From Branchiostoma floridae (Eukaryota > Chordata > Leptocardii > Amphioxiformes > Branchiostomatidae), in NCBI RefSeq assembly GCF_000003815.2, contig NC_049987.1:20410671-20474670 (forward strand): a stretch of 64,000 nucleotides of DNA. Reading direction: 5' to 3'. The notes beneath the pieces are model-generated. The model was not told the origin of the DNA. It saw only the letters and a program-made list of their open reading frames with translations, and made no database searches. A program made the translations under genes and the position numbers. Of the stretch, positions 53,706-64,000 are shown in pieces (within the stretch, counting starts at the first letter, position 1; each line of letters starts with the position of its first letter).

Positions 53706-56700
53706 ATGTCTGTGCGCATCCTGCACGTGAGGGGAACGCACCGAGAGGTCGGGCTGCAGGTCGGCAGGACCTTCCGACGGCAGATCGGGGAGTTTCTGCA
53801 GAAATACGCCAACTTCGGAAAGCTTCTCCTGCCCTACTTCGGAACCACGGAGGGGAGACAAGTGTACGAAGGTCTGAGTTTTTATACCCTTTAATACTAC
53901 TATACAGTCTCGAAGCAGATGTTGGGTCAAAGTGGACAATGGTATTTTTTTTAGGATAATCTATCCCAACGTCTGCTTAGAGAATACATGTACATGATGC
54001 ACAATGTAGCAAGTGGAGTTATGTATGGAAACCGTGGTTACGTGCAAAGTTGGGTAAAAGTGACTGAGTATACTACATAGACATATAAAGGCTGAGGTAA
54101 AGCTGGAACCAAGTATTTCTGTTTTTCCAGTGGAGCAAATACGTAATTTCCCAAGGGATGAATAATCATGTGATGATATCTTTATCAACGGCCTTTGTTG
54201 AGAACATCGGTACGTGAAATCCTAAGCGTATAAATTTTCATGTGTTAATGTGTTAAAATGTACATGTGGGAGGTGAGTTAAACCAATTGGTTAAACTTCG
54301 TCAAGTTGAAGGGGCAACCAAGATGTCTTGAGATGAAATAAACAAATATTCAGCAAAATAAAGAAAAGAAAAACCGACAAGATAAACATTTCTAGACAAA
54401 GCTGCCCCAGGTGTTGGTTCACAATGTGCATATCACACACAAACACCCAAAACTGGGTCTAGGCAGACCGCTTGGGACACTTGTTCATTGATATTGATGA
54501 TGATTTTTTTCTAATCTAAAGATCTAATGACTGCATATTCCCAGGGTACCTGCAGGTGGCCCAGTCAGTGTACCCACAGTACATGGAGGAGGTACAGGGG
54601 GTGGCGGAAGGAGCGGGGGTGTCATTTGAACACCTGTTCCTCTTACACTGCCGCCCTGAGATGCTCCTCATGCTGAAGAGCAAACAAAAAAATATCGACG
54701 AAACTTCAGGTGTGTTTTTACTTGTTTCACAGTCTGAGGGGAAGTCTAGACTTTGGTACACGAATCTTGATACACAAATTCTGAGGGAAGGAATATAACT
54801 GATAACTATTAATCATCATGTATCAAATTTGTAGGTACTTGTACTTGATTTTGGGGCAACAGAGGTTGATTAGGCTCAGCTGGTGTTTGGAGTTGAAACA
54901 ATATAGCAGTACAGTAGTCAGAGCCATGTTCGTGGCGTAAATGAGTTTGCTGTGAGAACATATTGAGTCAGCATGACCACTGCGAATATGTAGAATAAGT
55001 TTAGGCATTCAGGCAATGAGATACTCTGCATACATGATTTTTGAAAACAGTCAGATACAACAGCATCCACTGTCTTTGATCAGTGACTGAATATGCATAA
55101 CATTGCCAAGCAACAAAATAAAGTTTAGGCATTCAGGCAATGAGATACTCTGCATGATTTTTGAAAACAGTCAGATACAACAGCGTCCACTGTCTTTGAT
55201 CAGCGACTGAATATGCATAACATTGCCAAGCAACTTTTTACAGTGGTATATTAAACTTGTTTTCAAATTTTCTCTCCAGGTTGTACATCTGTGTTCCTGA
55301 ACTTCCGCAATGGCCCTAGGATCCTTGCTCACAACGAGGACGGCGACGCAAACATCCAAACGTGTGCGTACGTCATTGCGGCAAACATTGCACCGTACCA
55401 GCTTCCGAACGGCGACGTTCTTCCAGAGGAGAACTTTACCGCGTACTGCTACCCTGGAGTTTTGCCCGGAGTGGCGTACGCCTACAACTCTCACGGCGTC
55501 TGCTTCTCCACTAACGCGCTGCTGGCAAAAACGCTCAAGTGTGACAGGATAGGTGAGACCAAAACAGTCTGTACACGCTGTTTCTTTTTTCATCATCATC
55601 TGGGTGATCTACTTGCTTAGATATTGTATGATGCAGAGACTGTAACGTTATATGTGCTTTGTATTCTTTTAAAGGGGTTAGTATTGTACGTAGAGACAGG
55701 TGTATATGACTCTACTTAAGGCCTGCAACAAGAGCAAGCTCCATTGTCTTCAAAGTTTGTTCTCTGTGTCTCCCAATCTGGGGAATTGCAGAGGGAAGAA
55801 GAGCTAGTGGGATATCATAGATACCATAAACATAATCACCTGTCTTTTCAGCAGAAGGTTTCCTCTTTGTTTCATAGTAGTCGTTAGTACATAGATAAAG
55901 AATCCTACCTCTAGACCTCAAATTCTACAGAGCTAAGCTGGATCCATATTTCTAAATCCCCTTTACTATGATTGATTAAATATAATTAATCTTTGTCCTC
56001 TTTTTTTCTGCAGTTCGCCACTTCATGAACCGTGCCCTCCTAACGGCCTCCTCCGTAGAACATGCCGTGGACATGCTCCGGAACACTCCTGTGGGCGTGG
56101 CCATGGGGTTCGGTAGTAACATAGCAACACTCCATGACGACAGTGTGAGGATGTACTCTGTAGAGTGTGCACCGGTTGATGGGGAATCTGGCACTCTGGT
56201 CTCCCTACGTGGGATTGAAGCAGTGGAGAAGGGTTCTGTCGGCCACTACTATCACTACAACATGTATGTGGATGATCTTTGATAATGTTCAAACTTACCC
56301 GATAGTTCAACAGGTAGTTAAGGACCTGGTTCCAGTTAAGATTAGTTAACCGAGGGACCCCGGTTCAAGCCCCAGGGTCTGGACATCGCGCGATGAGGGA
56401 GTCTGAGCTGCACTCTCTTTTGGACGGGACACGAAATGGATGTCCTGTGTTCAAGATGGTGCCTTGTGCAGGTTAAAGGGGAAGGACTTAGCAACCCCTT
56501 CCTGTAAAAGTTACCCTGCTACTGAACAGCAAGGAAATTTTTTGTTGCTGTTACACAATTGACTGGTCCCCGTGGTCAAATTAATGTCCTTGATACGTTT
56601 TGTACAAGCAACATACAAAGATAGGAGTAGCTTAATGATACTTCAGACAACACAAAAATCCCCCACTATGACCCTGCTTTCTTTCAGTGTCCGGCTGGGC

Positions 56701-59171
56701 TTAAGGTTTCAATATCTAACGGGAGGTGCCCCAAAACGGTACGCTTTTTCTTGCGCTCAAACTCATGGCGCTCCATCGCTAGTTGCCTGAGAGTGGTCAA
56801 ATTTTGATGACTGAATTTTTTACTCATAGATTTGAACAACATACTTGAATAAGAAATGCATTCATGTGGTTCATGAACCTTTCGCGCTGCGTGTTACAAG
56901 CGGCAAACACTGAGAGACAATTTTGTGTATGTAACCTTCCAATTTTGTGCTACGCTGAACAGTGTGCCTAACTCGGTACGCTTTTTTTTATATTTTGCTC
57001 TCTTCAGAAGTAAGTGGTAAATTTAAGTACACAGAAAAAAATCAATAGTATGATATTTTAGCTTTCTTTTGACAGTAAAATCGTGACTGTATGTACTTCT
57101 TGTCTCACATGAGGAAGGCTGTACCTAGAACAATCCAGCTGATGTTTTACGGGCAAAGGGCTGAATGCACTGATTGTGAATGCCCGACTAAAAAAACATT
57201 ACGAAAAAACGACACCGCCAACATCAACAAAACTCAGTCTGATTATATGAAAATATCATCTACATCTCTCTGTCAAGTCTTATTTTCATAGACAGCACGA
57301 ATCATTTGTTACAGTCAAATAAATCTTTGGAGCGTTCTCTAGTCTGCCACCTTCACGGCCACACTCCCTTGGGAGTACAATGGTGGCAATGTTTATGTCG
57401 CTTCCTTTTGGTTGCTTTTCTACTCAACAAAAATTTGAAGACCCATATTCATAGTGTTTTATGGAGCTTTATTTATGCGTATCATGGCAGTTGTATGACT
57501 GCTTGGATGAGTTCGTATAGTTAGCAACACGAGCCGCCAATACGCAGAGGCCGGTGACCGAAGTGATTCAGCACTGTCAACATTACTGTTAGAATTCTGT
57601 GTTTTTTTTAAACATGAAGTAAATATGTTAAAGTATACTTGGAATGCAAATTAAAGCTGTGTGCATGGACTTGGTTTATTTACCTTTGTAATCAGCATAG
57701 TCAGTGGCAACAAACACGGTGTACTTATGGATAATAAGATCAGCAAAAAATCCGTACCGTCTTACGACGGGGACCGTCTTAGGGCGGCCCCCGTTAAGAC
57801 CGAACAAGTTAGCTTGATGTGGCAATGTCATTGGACACTCCCTTCTATATTATTCAGGTATGACCACCTGGACATACCCCAGTGGCTGACCCCAAGTTCT
57901 CTACACCGGAAGTCACGTGCTGATGAGATGGACCCAGCCAAGACAGTACAGGACGTGCTCAACTTTCTTGGTATGTGTGAAAGTCTGTTCCAACCCATCC
58001 CAAACCACTAACTTAAAGATGAATTCAATACGACAATCATTGTGACCTTAAAAAATTGATTACCAGTTCATCATTTTCTAGCTGTGCTTTGTTCTCCTCA
58101 ATTGCATTGAGCAAACAAAACTGTCTTAAAATCCTGAATACAATACTGTTAATGCTCAAATGTAGGGTTACACCGTACCTTTATGTTTGACACTCCAATG
58201 CTCTGACCCTAACCCTTTACATTACCAAGCCCTCAACATAACATAGGGGTGTTGGAACATAGGGGTGTCAGAAAATGGGGTGGGTGTCAGTACACAGGGT
58301 TTTCGGAACCTAGCTAGGGTGTCAGAACATTCCTTTTTTAACCTCCTTGGTCTGTGAGAACATTGATATCGAGGTGTCAGAACATTGGCAGGGGTGTTTA
58401 ATTTCGACTTTCCAAGCTAATGGTTCCCCTTTGAGTTGACTTCCCGATTATAACTTATGGTTCCCCTTCCAAGTTATGGCTGAGTCTCAACAAATGTCTC
58501 TCTTTTAGGTGACTCAGAAGACCCAGAGTACCCGATTTATCGGCATGGAACAATGAAAGATGAAGTCATAACTGCAACAACAGGTATGTCATGTAATAGC
58601 CAGCTCTCTCACTGAAAATGTAGCAAACAAAACTATTTTCCATTGACAGGGAGGGAACAACACCCTGTTGCTTTTAACACCAGCTTTGTAAAAATCTTAT
58701 TGAGGTCAAACAAACCCGATTTTGTGTAAGGGCCATTTGTTGAAAGGAATGACACTAAAGATAAGAAAAGTTGAGAGATCAAATCGACCTTCATCTCTTC
58801 AAGATGCACGGACACGCAAACAAACACACACATAAATGCATGCATGCATACAGAGTTATTACAGACATACATACGAGCACAGCGAAAACGTGACATTACA
58901 ACAAAAACAAAAACCAGTCAGAGAGCTTCATTGTAGCATAGGGTACCAAGCTGCATCAATAACAGGTAAGAAAAAAATATGCATCAAGCTATTTCAGTTG
59001 ATTTAAAGGTTATGCAACAGAAGAACACTTAAGAACCTATCGGGAGTTGTAGTTTTAAATACTGGTCCTCTTTCTTTTCCAGCTGTTTTTGACCTTGAAG
59101 CTGGAGTGCTAGAGATTTACACGGACAACCCTAAGTCTCAACTATCGCCAGACTGCATTTTCCATCTCTAA
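53706..59171 (+). CDS. Acyl-CoA:6-aminopenicillanate acyltransferase-like
   Basis: Exons 53706-53871, 54545-54709, 55280-55552, 56014-56263, 57858-57970, 58509-58583, 59083-59171; every junction is GT-AG with matching phase, giving 376 aa. The family (peptidase C45, Ntn fold) includes the fungal penicillin acyltransferase and the insect beta-alanyl-amine hydrolase Tan. Members self-cleave before a Cys that becomes the nucleophile. Here GCTSV puts that residue at Cys112, with the Gly111 codon split by the exon 2/3 junction. ILAHNEDGD (125-133) is the expected second conserved block, and the 111-aa front part corresponds to the small chain. The end LEAGVLEIYTDNPKS fits the family's last strand. 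No signal peptide is seen, so it is probably cytosolic. The substrate is unknown; amide hydrolysis or transfer on a small amine is likely. Intron 4 holds a 1.1-kb element. Confidence 0.87.
54999..55234 (+). repeat. Tandem duplication of 124 bp in intron 2
   Basis: 54999-55122 and 55123-55234 share AGGCATTCAGGCAATGAG, ACAGTCAGATACAACAGC and ATATGCATAACATTGCC with few changes. The second copy ends about 45 bp before exon 3. Confidence 0.85.
56717..57797. mobile_element. 1.1-kb element with TAACGGG ends
   Basis: The left end TAACGGGAGGTGCCCCAAAA is mirrored by GGGCGGCCCCCGTTA at 57783-57797. The adjacent words ACGGTACGC and GTACCGT also pair. A 175-bp relative lies at 60400-60574. No protein is recognisable. 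In intron 4 of the acyltransferase-like gene, ending about 60 bp before exon 5. Confidence 0.6.
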
Positions 59172-59319
59172 ATATAACCTGCAATGCAACAGTAATGTCT
59201 GACCCTTAATGTTTCTTATTTGGTGCTTGAACAAAGTTTTATTGTAAAAGAAGAAGGCAATCAGAAGGACACACTGTGGTAAAAATGTGAGCCAATTAAT
59301 ATACCGGTACATGTCAAAA

Positions 59320-59420
59320 GATAGTGGATGCTATCTGAAATGTCTGACCATTTCTAACATCATATCCATTTGCTTGAGTACCTGCTTTTTTGCATATCTG
59401 TTACCTAACTGTCCAACAAC
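59320..59420 (+). repeat. Copy of the CCAGCTGCTTGAGTAAC repeat
   Basis: ATGTCTGACCATTTC, CATATCCATTTGCTTGAGTA, TTTTGCATATCTGTTACC, ACTGTCCAACAACC. Diverged copy in the 3-prime flank of the acyltransferase-like gene. Confidence 0.5.
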
Positions 59421-60111
59421 CTTGATCATTGATGTTATGTACAAATGTGCAACAGTTTTACATATTTTATAAGGTTTATCATGAACCAGTGTCTATGAAT
59501 CCCCATGGTGCACTTACTATAATTGTTTACTTAATAGGTGAAGGGATGAAAATGTATAGTACTTTGTTTTACTGTGAAAAGTTAGCAGCCTTGCCCATGG
59601 CATAATTGCTTAACTAAGAAGGTAGAATTACTCTTAAAGAGTAGAAAACTTTAATTTGTTTTGTTTAAAAAACATTTGAAATGATAGACCGACACATTTC
59701 TGTGTCTGACATAAGATAATCTATTATTGGTACTTTGTATCAATTGCAAGTTGTAAAAACTGTAGATTTGCTTTTTAAGTAATGTAACCTCGTTCCTCTA
59801 AAAATGTTTAAAGTATATAACTTCTTTGCAATTGATTCACCACAAAACACTTAGGCTGACTCTAGAGCCACTCTAGTCTATGTTTTGGGTTTAATGGTTA
59901 TACACTAGCTGAAGCGTGATAACAGATATATGTTCATGCAGTCCATTGTCTTGCTTAAAATTCTGCAAGCAGGGTTCTTTATTATGTATCAAGTAATACA
60001 TTTGCTGATTTACCAGCATTGGGATGTGTTTCAGTTAGCAGACCCCCTCCCTATGTAACTGGTCTTTGCTCTTCCCTTTTTAACGTTCAAGGACATATTT
60101 CACAATTTTGG

Positions 60112-60117
60112 AATAAA
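60112..60117 (+). terminator. Possible polyadenylation signal (AATAAA)
   Basis: AATAAA on the plus strand about 940 bp after the stop of the acyltransferase-like gene. No stronger candidate was noticed closer in. Confidence 0.35.
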
Positions 60118-60399
60118 AGACTATTTGAAAGCACAAAAATACACATCTACTATATAACATTTTTGTTCCAAAGAAATTCTACATCATCAATATTTTTGAA
60201 AATAGTATAACCAAGAAAATATAATGCAAAGGTACAAATCTAAATCTGTAGGTAAAATACAACTGTACCGTCCTTTGTTCAACAGGTGTAAAATGTAACA
60301 CTCAAAGTGAACATATACAAGAAAAAAGTTATCTAATAGTGTAACAGTTCAGTATCTCCTTGTTACACCAGTGTAGCAAACTAGATATAATTATATTAT

Positions 60400-60574
60400 G
60401 GGGGCCGCCCTCAGATGCTATGCTTTTTTACGCGCTTGAACTCACGGTGCTCCATCACTAGTTGCCAAAGAGTGGTCAAGTTTTGATCAAAGAATTTTTA
60501 ACACATTTATCTAAAGACCATACTTGGATAAGTGGCATCTAAAGGCAGGAAGCATCTTAGGGCACCCCCCGTTA
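60400..60574. mobile_element. Short relative of the TAACGGG element
   Basis: It starts GGGGGCCGCCCTCAGATGC and ends GCATCTTAGGGCACCCCCC followed by GTTA. It shares GCTCCATCACTAGTTGCC and GAGTGGTCAA with the left part of 56717-57797. Confidence 0.65.
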
Positions 60575-60836
60575 GTTTAGATCCCTGATCATCTACATAT
60601 GTACATCTAAGATATAGAAAGCAGTTTAACAGAATTCAAATTCCTTAAAACGTCAAACACACAATCTGACAGCAGTCATTTGCAAAAAAGCCATGAGGTT
60701 AAAGTAGAGTTGAACAGTTACAGTCTGTAGTTTCCAACACACAAAAAATGGACTTTTAAGTTAAACTTTGTTTTGGACTGATTTGTACCAACACAGATGA
60801 ACTTTGAACTTGAGGCTCTGTTGTGTGACTTGAACA

Positions 60837-63800
60837 CTAGAGCTGCTTCTGCATCTTGTAAAAGTCCTGTAAAGAATTTAGATAAATAACATTAAATGCA
60901 ATAAAAACAAATACTACAAATGGTACTGGTTAGACAAGATATGAACATTGGAAATTACTGACCTCAAAAAGGCTATGAGACTACCTGTACATTTATACAT
61001 GTAACATTACCTAAATTCTACTTAGCACTACAAGTGAACAGTCACTCACCGCACTTCCCAACGCACACCGCATGAAGCAGCTACCATTGACTGTTTCAGT
61101 GATGCCGTAGCCCTGTCGTTCGTACAGATGAACCGCGCGGTTGCTCTGCTTCACCCACAGGAATATTGACTGTAGTTGTGAGAAAAGGACAAAAAGTTAA
61201 AGACCTTCCCGCACCAGATTGTATATAGGGCGGAGCCCATCTCTGTTTCTGTAGCCCTGGGCCACACACGGGGCTAGTCGACTGGTAGTGGCAGGTTGTT
61301 GTTTGTTTAACTACCATCCATGATACCCTATCTCAAATGCTGTGTTACACAGAGAAAGCAGCACCCACAGGAGTATCGTCTGTATATCGCCATTGTAAGA
61401 AAAGAAATCAATTGGTCATACATAGGCTATCAAATCAATCTTATTTCATGCATTTCAGAGAAAAAATCTTTTAGAAGTGCTTTTGTTTAGAACATATTTG
61501 AAGCTATCATTATCAGAAAAAGCAAGAAAATGTATTGACTGGCTTCTTGGAAAGACTGTGACAACAAACCTTGAATGTCATATCAACTGCAAGCTTTTAA
61601 AGTTTGCTTTTTTTGTACCACTGTACTTTTATGTCATAAATCTATGAATATGTTAAATGAATCAGATAAATAAGACTGTAATACATGTGTAGTAGATTTC
61701 CAAATTTCCTGTGACACTTTTCTGTTAGGACAAATCTTAAACAACAAGAAGAAATTTAACATAGAATATTGTCTGAGACCTGCAAAAATGACCACCTCTT
61801 TATACGGACCACCAGGCCATTGTGATGACTTTTTGATGGTCTATTAGATGATTTTTCTATTGGCACAAGTATCAATAATCCTGTCTCAAATTACTGAAGT
61901 ATTAAGAATCACCTGTCCCACACAATGAGACTTTGTTGGTCCCGAGTGGCCTCCCAGGGCAGTTTTGACTGTATTTCAAAAGATGTGGATAACAGCCTAC
62001 ACTATGATTAATTTTGGGCAAATTTTGCACTTTGGACAAACAATTCTAACCCTTTACAGCTAATACTTACAAAATTGACACTTAATGAAAAGCTTCCATG
62101 CCATTGTATAGATGTTAATGACCCCCAGCGGGGGACGTCACATGTCATTGAAAATCGAAAAATATAGAGATTTAAAAAAAATCTCCAGACTATTTCAAAA
62201 AGTCTCCAGATTCACAGTTTTAAACAATCTGGAGATTATTTTAGATTATCAGATTAAATCAAATTTTTCAATTTGATATCACAATTAATGTTGAAATGTT
62301 AATAGCTACTTGGCCTACCGTGCATCCATGTTGCCTGGCATCGTAATCTGCCCTATCCATCAGCATCTTGCCGATGCCCCTCCCGCGAAAGCTTGCGTCC
62401 ACCCCGATGTGGTCTACGTAACACTGCCCCATAGGAACGCTGGTGCCGTCTACAGCACAGCCCAAGCATATCAGTCTGCAATGTTGTTCAAGAAGATTAT
62501 GGCAGCATCTCATCACAACATCTTACAAAATATAATACGAAACATAACATTTAATCAATGTTTAGTCGCTACCTCACATCCTGAAATGTGAATATGCATC
62601 TTATGATCTCCAGGCAGATTTACCAGTGGCATAAGATAGTGTCAAAGCTGGCCAAGGAACATACTATATTAAAAAAATGCATTTAAGTTTGTGGGGATTT
62701 AATTTCGTGGTAGCGGGAAAAAGGACTTTTCGTGGTGGTTTTAATTTTGCTGTAGCACCATGCACTTTAGTATCTTAATGCCTTGGAAAAATATTGGCGG
62801 CGGTTTTAAATTCGCGGTGAAATGGCCAACACGAAAACCGCGAACATAAATCCATCGTGAACATTTCTGCACTTACAGTAGTTTAGTGAGCTAAAGGGAG
62901 TCAGCTGGCCAGCTATGATACTTATCTTATGCCAATGGTAAATCTGCCCGGAATTATGCATTTTCAATTTGTTACTTACTGACGTAATGTTAACTACAGT
63001 ACTGCTAAAACCTTCTTTAGCCTTTTAAGGTGCTATGATAATAAAACCATTTACAGTATTCTGCTTGAATGTACATTCCTAGTTCTCATATAGAATTTGT
63101 GTATGGGCAATTGTTGTGTTAGTCTGTTTACTGTACAAACAAACAAAATCCTTACCCACGAGTGCCCCAACAACCAAGGTACGAGCAGGCCTCCCCACAC
63201 TGGAAATCTTCCTCAGCACTGCAACGGAAAAAGGAACCAAGATTTCATTCATTCCTTTATTCATTCATTCCTTCATCCATCCATCCATCCATCCATCCAT
63301 CCATCCATCCATCCAGTCATTCATTCATTTCTCCCTATATAAACATGATTATAAGCCATGTGATTGCACACACCCAATGTACATACCTGTCTCCATGGAA
63401 CCTGAGTGCCATCGCACCAGCCTGCCTGCCTTCATACATGGCTATGCGATATCGGTGCCACACGTTTCGGGACCTCCCCAGACTACTGGCTGACTGTTTG
63501 ACCGCACCCTCCATGCTATAGAACAACATTTTTTAATGTGAGTTATCAAATTAACATTGAATGTTATCACAACTATGATGATTATATTGTTTTGGGTTCT
63601 TATATACTTTTGTTTTGCATGACAACAGAATTACCATACTATTTATACTACGTGCTGGCTATAATAGTGTAAATGACATGCTAAACCCAATATGCTGACT
63701 TATTCATATATGTCTGTTTAGTTGTACTGTAAGTAGTTGTTATAGACCTTACGAAAGCGAAAGTCGCTGTACTCTCGTCCTATCAATAAAGATTTCTGTA

Positions 63801-64000
63801 TATTTCAAACCCTGACTACATTTTGTAAGCTGCAAGAAAGATTCATGCAAGGCAAACACCCCTAAGCCATTGCTCTAGTTAAACTTTGCCTACATGTAGT
63901 TGGCCATCCCTATTCCTACATGTATACCCACAAATGCACTGGTCTCAAGCAGGCTTGTAATAGCAGAAGTATCTGCCTCTTACCGACTCTTCCCAACCGC
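60837..64000 (-). CDS. GNAT-family N-acetyltransferase (probably partial)
   Basis: Exons on the minus strand: 63387-63515, 63156-63218, 62319-62475, 61050-61169, 60837-60866; GT-AG, phases consistent. From the ATG at 63514 the product is 165 aa. The acetyl-CoA loop is FRGRGIGKML (R94-x-x-G-x-G99), preceded by the typical strand VDHIGVDASF. Motif B follows as NRAVHLYERQGY. A donor-like CG|GTAAGAG near 63984 and an acceptor (CTATAG) just before the ATG codon suggest a further upstream exon continuing past the window edge, so the true start is not certain. GNAT enzymes move acetyl from acetyl-CoA to an amine; the substrate cannot be told. The 62319 exon has a slightly weak donor (GTAGGC). Confidence 0.87.
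61195..61320 (-). repeat. SINE family 2 body fragment (minus/plus mixed)
   Basis: GCCCATCTCTGTTTCTGTAG, CCCTGGGCCACACACGG and GGCTAGTCGACTGGTAGTGG match the complement of the family 2 body. It lies 25 bp into the intron after the 61169 exon edge. Confidence 0.5.
62600..62955. mobile_element. Element interrupted by a second, TTCGCGG-type element
   Basis: The outer parts, 62600-62660 (GATCTCCAGGCAGAT, GGCATAAGATAGTGTC) and 62885-62955 (ATCTTATGCCAATGGTAAATC), are the two ends of the family of 38162-38362. The middle (about 62664-62879) is a diverged copy of the palindromic element at 29645-29852, ending TGCACTTACAGTA. Confidence 0.7.
63273..63316 (+). repeat. (ATCC)n microsatellite
   Basis: CATCC tetramer tract in the first visible intron of the GNAT gene; the ATTC variant extends the tract on both sides. 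Confidence 0.9.

Noticed and set aside
63097-63521. Open frames with His-Pro-Ser-Ile repeats
   Set aside because: They are created by the (ATCC)n tract inside the GNAT gene intron and the antisense of its exons.

Overview
This is eukaryotic, intron-rich genomic DNA from an animal, most probably a lancelet (Branchiostoma). That is an inference: the proteins sit close to the vertebrate orthologues, introns are short to medium with ordinary GT-AG borders, and the non-coding DNA is packed with short inverted-repeat elements and tRNA/5S-derived SINEs. A run of 236 N marks a draft-assembly gap.

Layout. Positions 1-20161 hold no gene I can recognise. The stretch is a mosaic of hairpin elements, hAT-like elements with target-site duplications, SINEs, a 55-bp minisatellite and unremarkable AT-rich sequence. 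From 41736 down to 20162 (minus strand) lies a complete nine-exon gene for the mitochondrial branched-chain 2-oxoacid dehydrogenase E1-beta subunit (BCKDHB, 377 aa). Its introns carry a 4.4-kb element with long, almost identical terminal inverted repeats. Two of its exons have had their edges copied into the neighbouring introns. A decayed LINE lies in the 2.1-kb interval that separates it from the divergently transcribed holocarboxylase synthetase gene (HLCS, eight exons, 43837-47796, plus), which carries a one-base frameshift in exon 1. A small two-exon BTB-domain gene follows (48130-49057, plus), then the N gap.

The right third contains a complete four-exon gene for an unrecognised 155-aa protein (52012 to 50178, minus), a seven-exon gene for an acyl-CoA:6-aminopenicillanate acyltransferase-like Ntn hydrolase (53706-59171, plus), and a GNAT acetyltransferase gene (minus, stop at 60837) that appears to run off the right edge.

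How they relate. BCKDHB performs the committed step of leucine, isoleucine and valine breakdown. HLCS biotinylates the carboxylases (propionyl-CoA and methylcrotonyl-CoA carboxylase) that act further down the same routes, so the head-to-head pair is functionally suggestive. The other genes have no evident link to them.

The most distinctive signal is not a new gene. It is the repeated duplication of exon edges in this locus: five extra copies of the end of BCKDHB exon 4 with its splice donor, both edges of BCKDHB exon 7, and three copies of the last codons plus stop of the 155-aa gene. The other strong signals are a rich set of nested mobile elements whose target-site duplications can be read directly, and a SINE body that occurs once behind a tRNA-like head and once behind a 5S-rRNA-like head.
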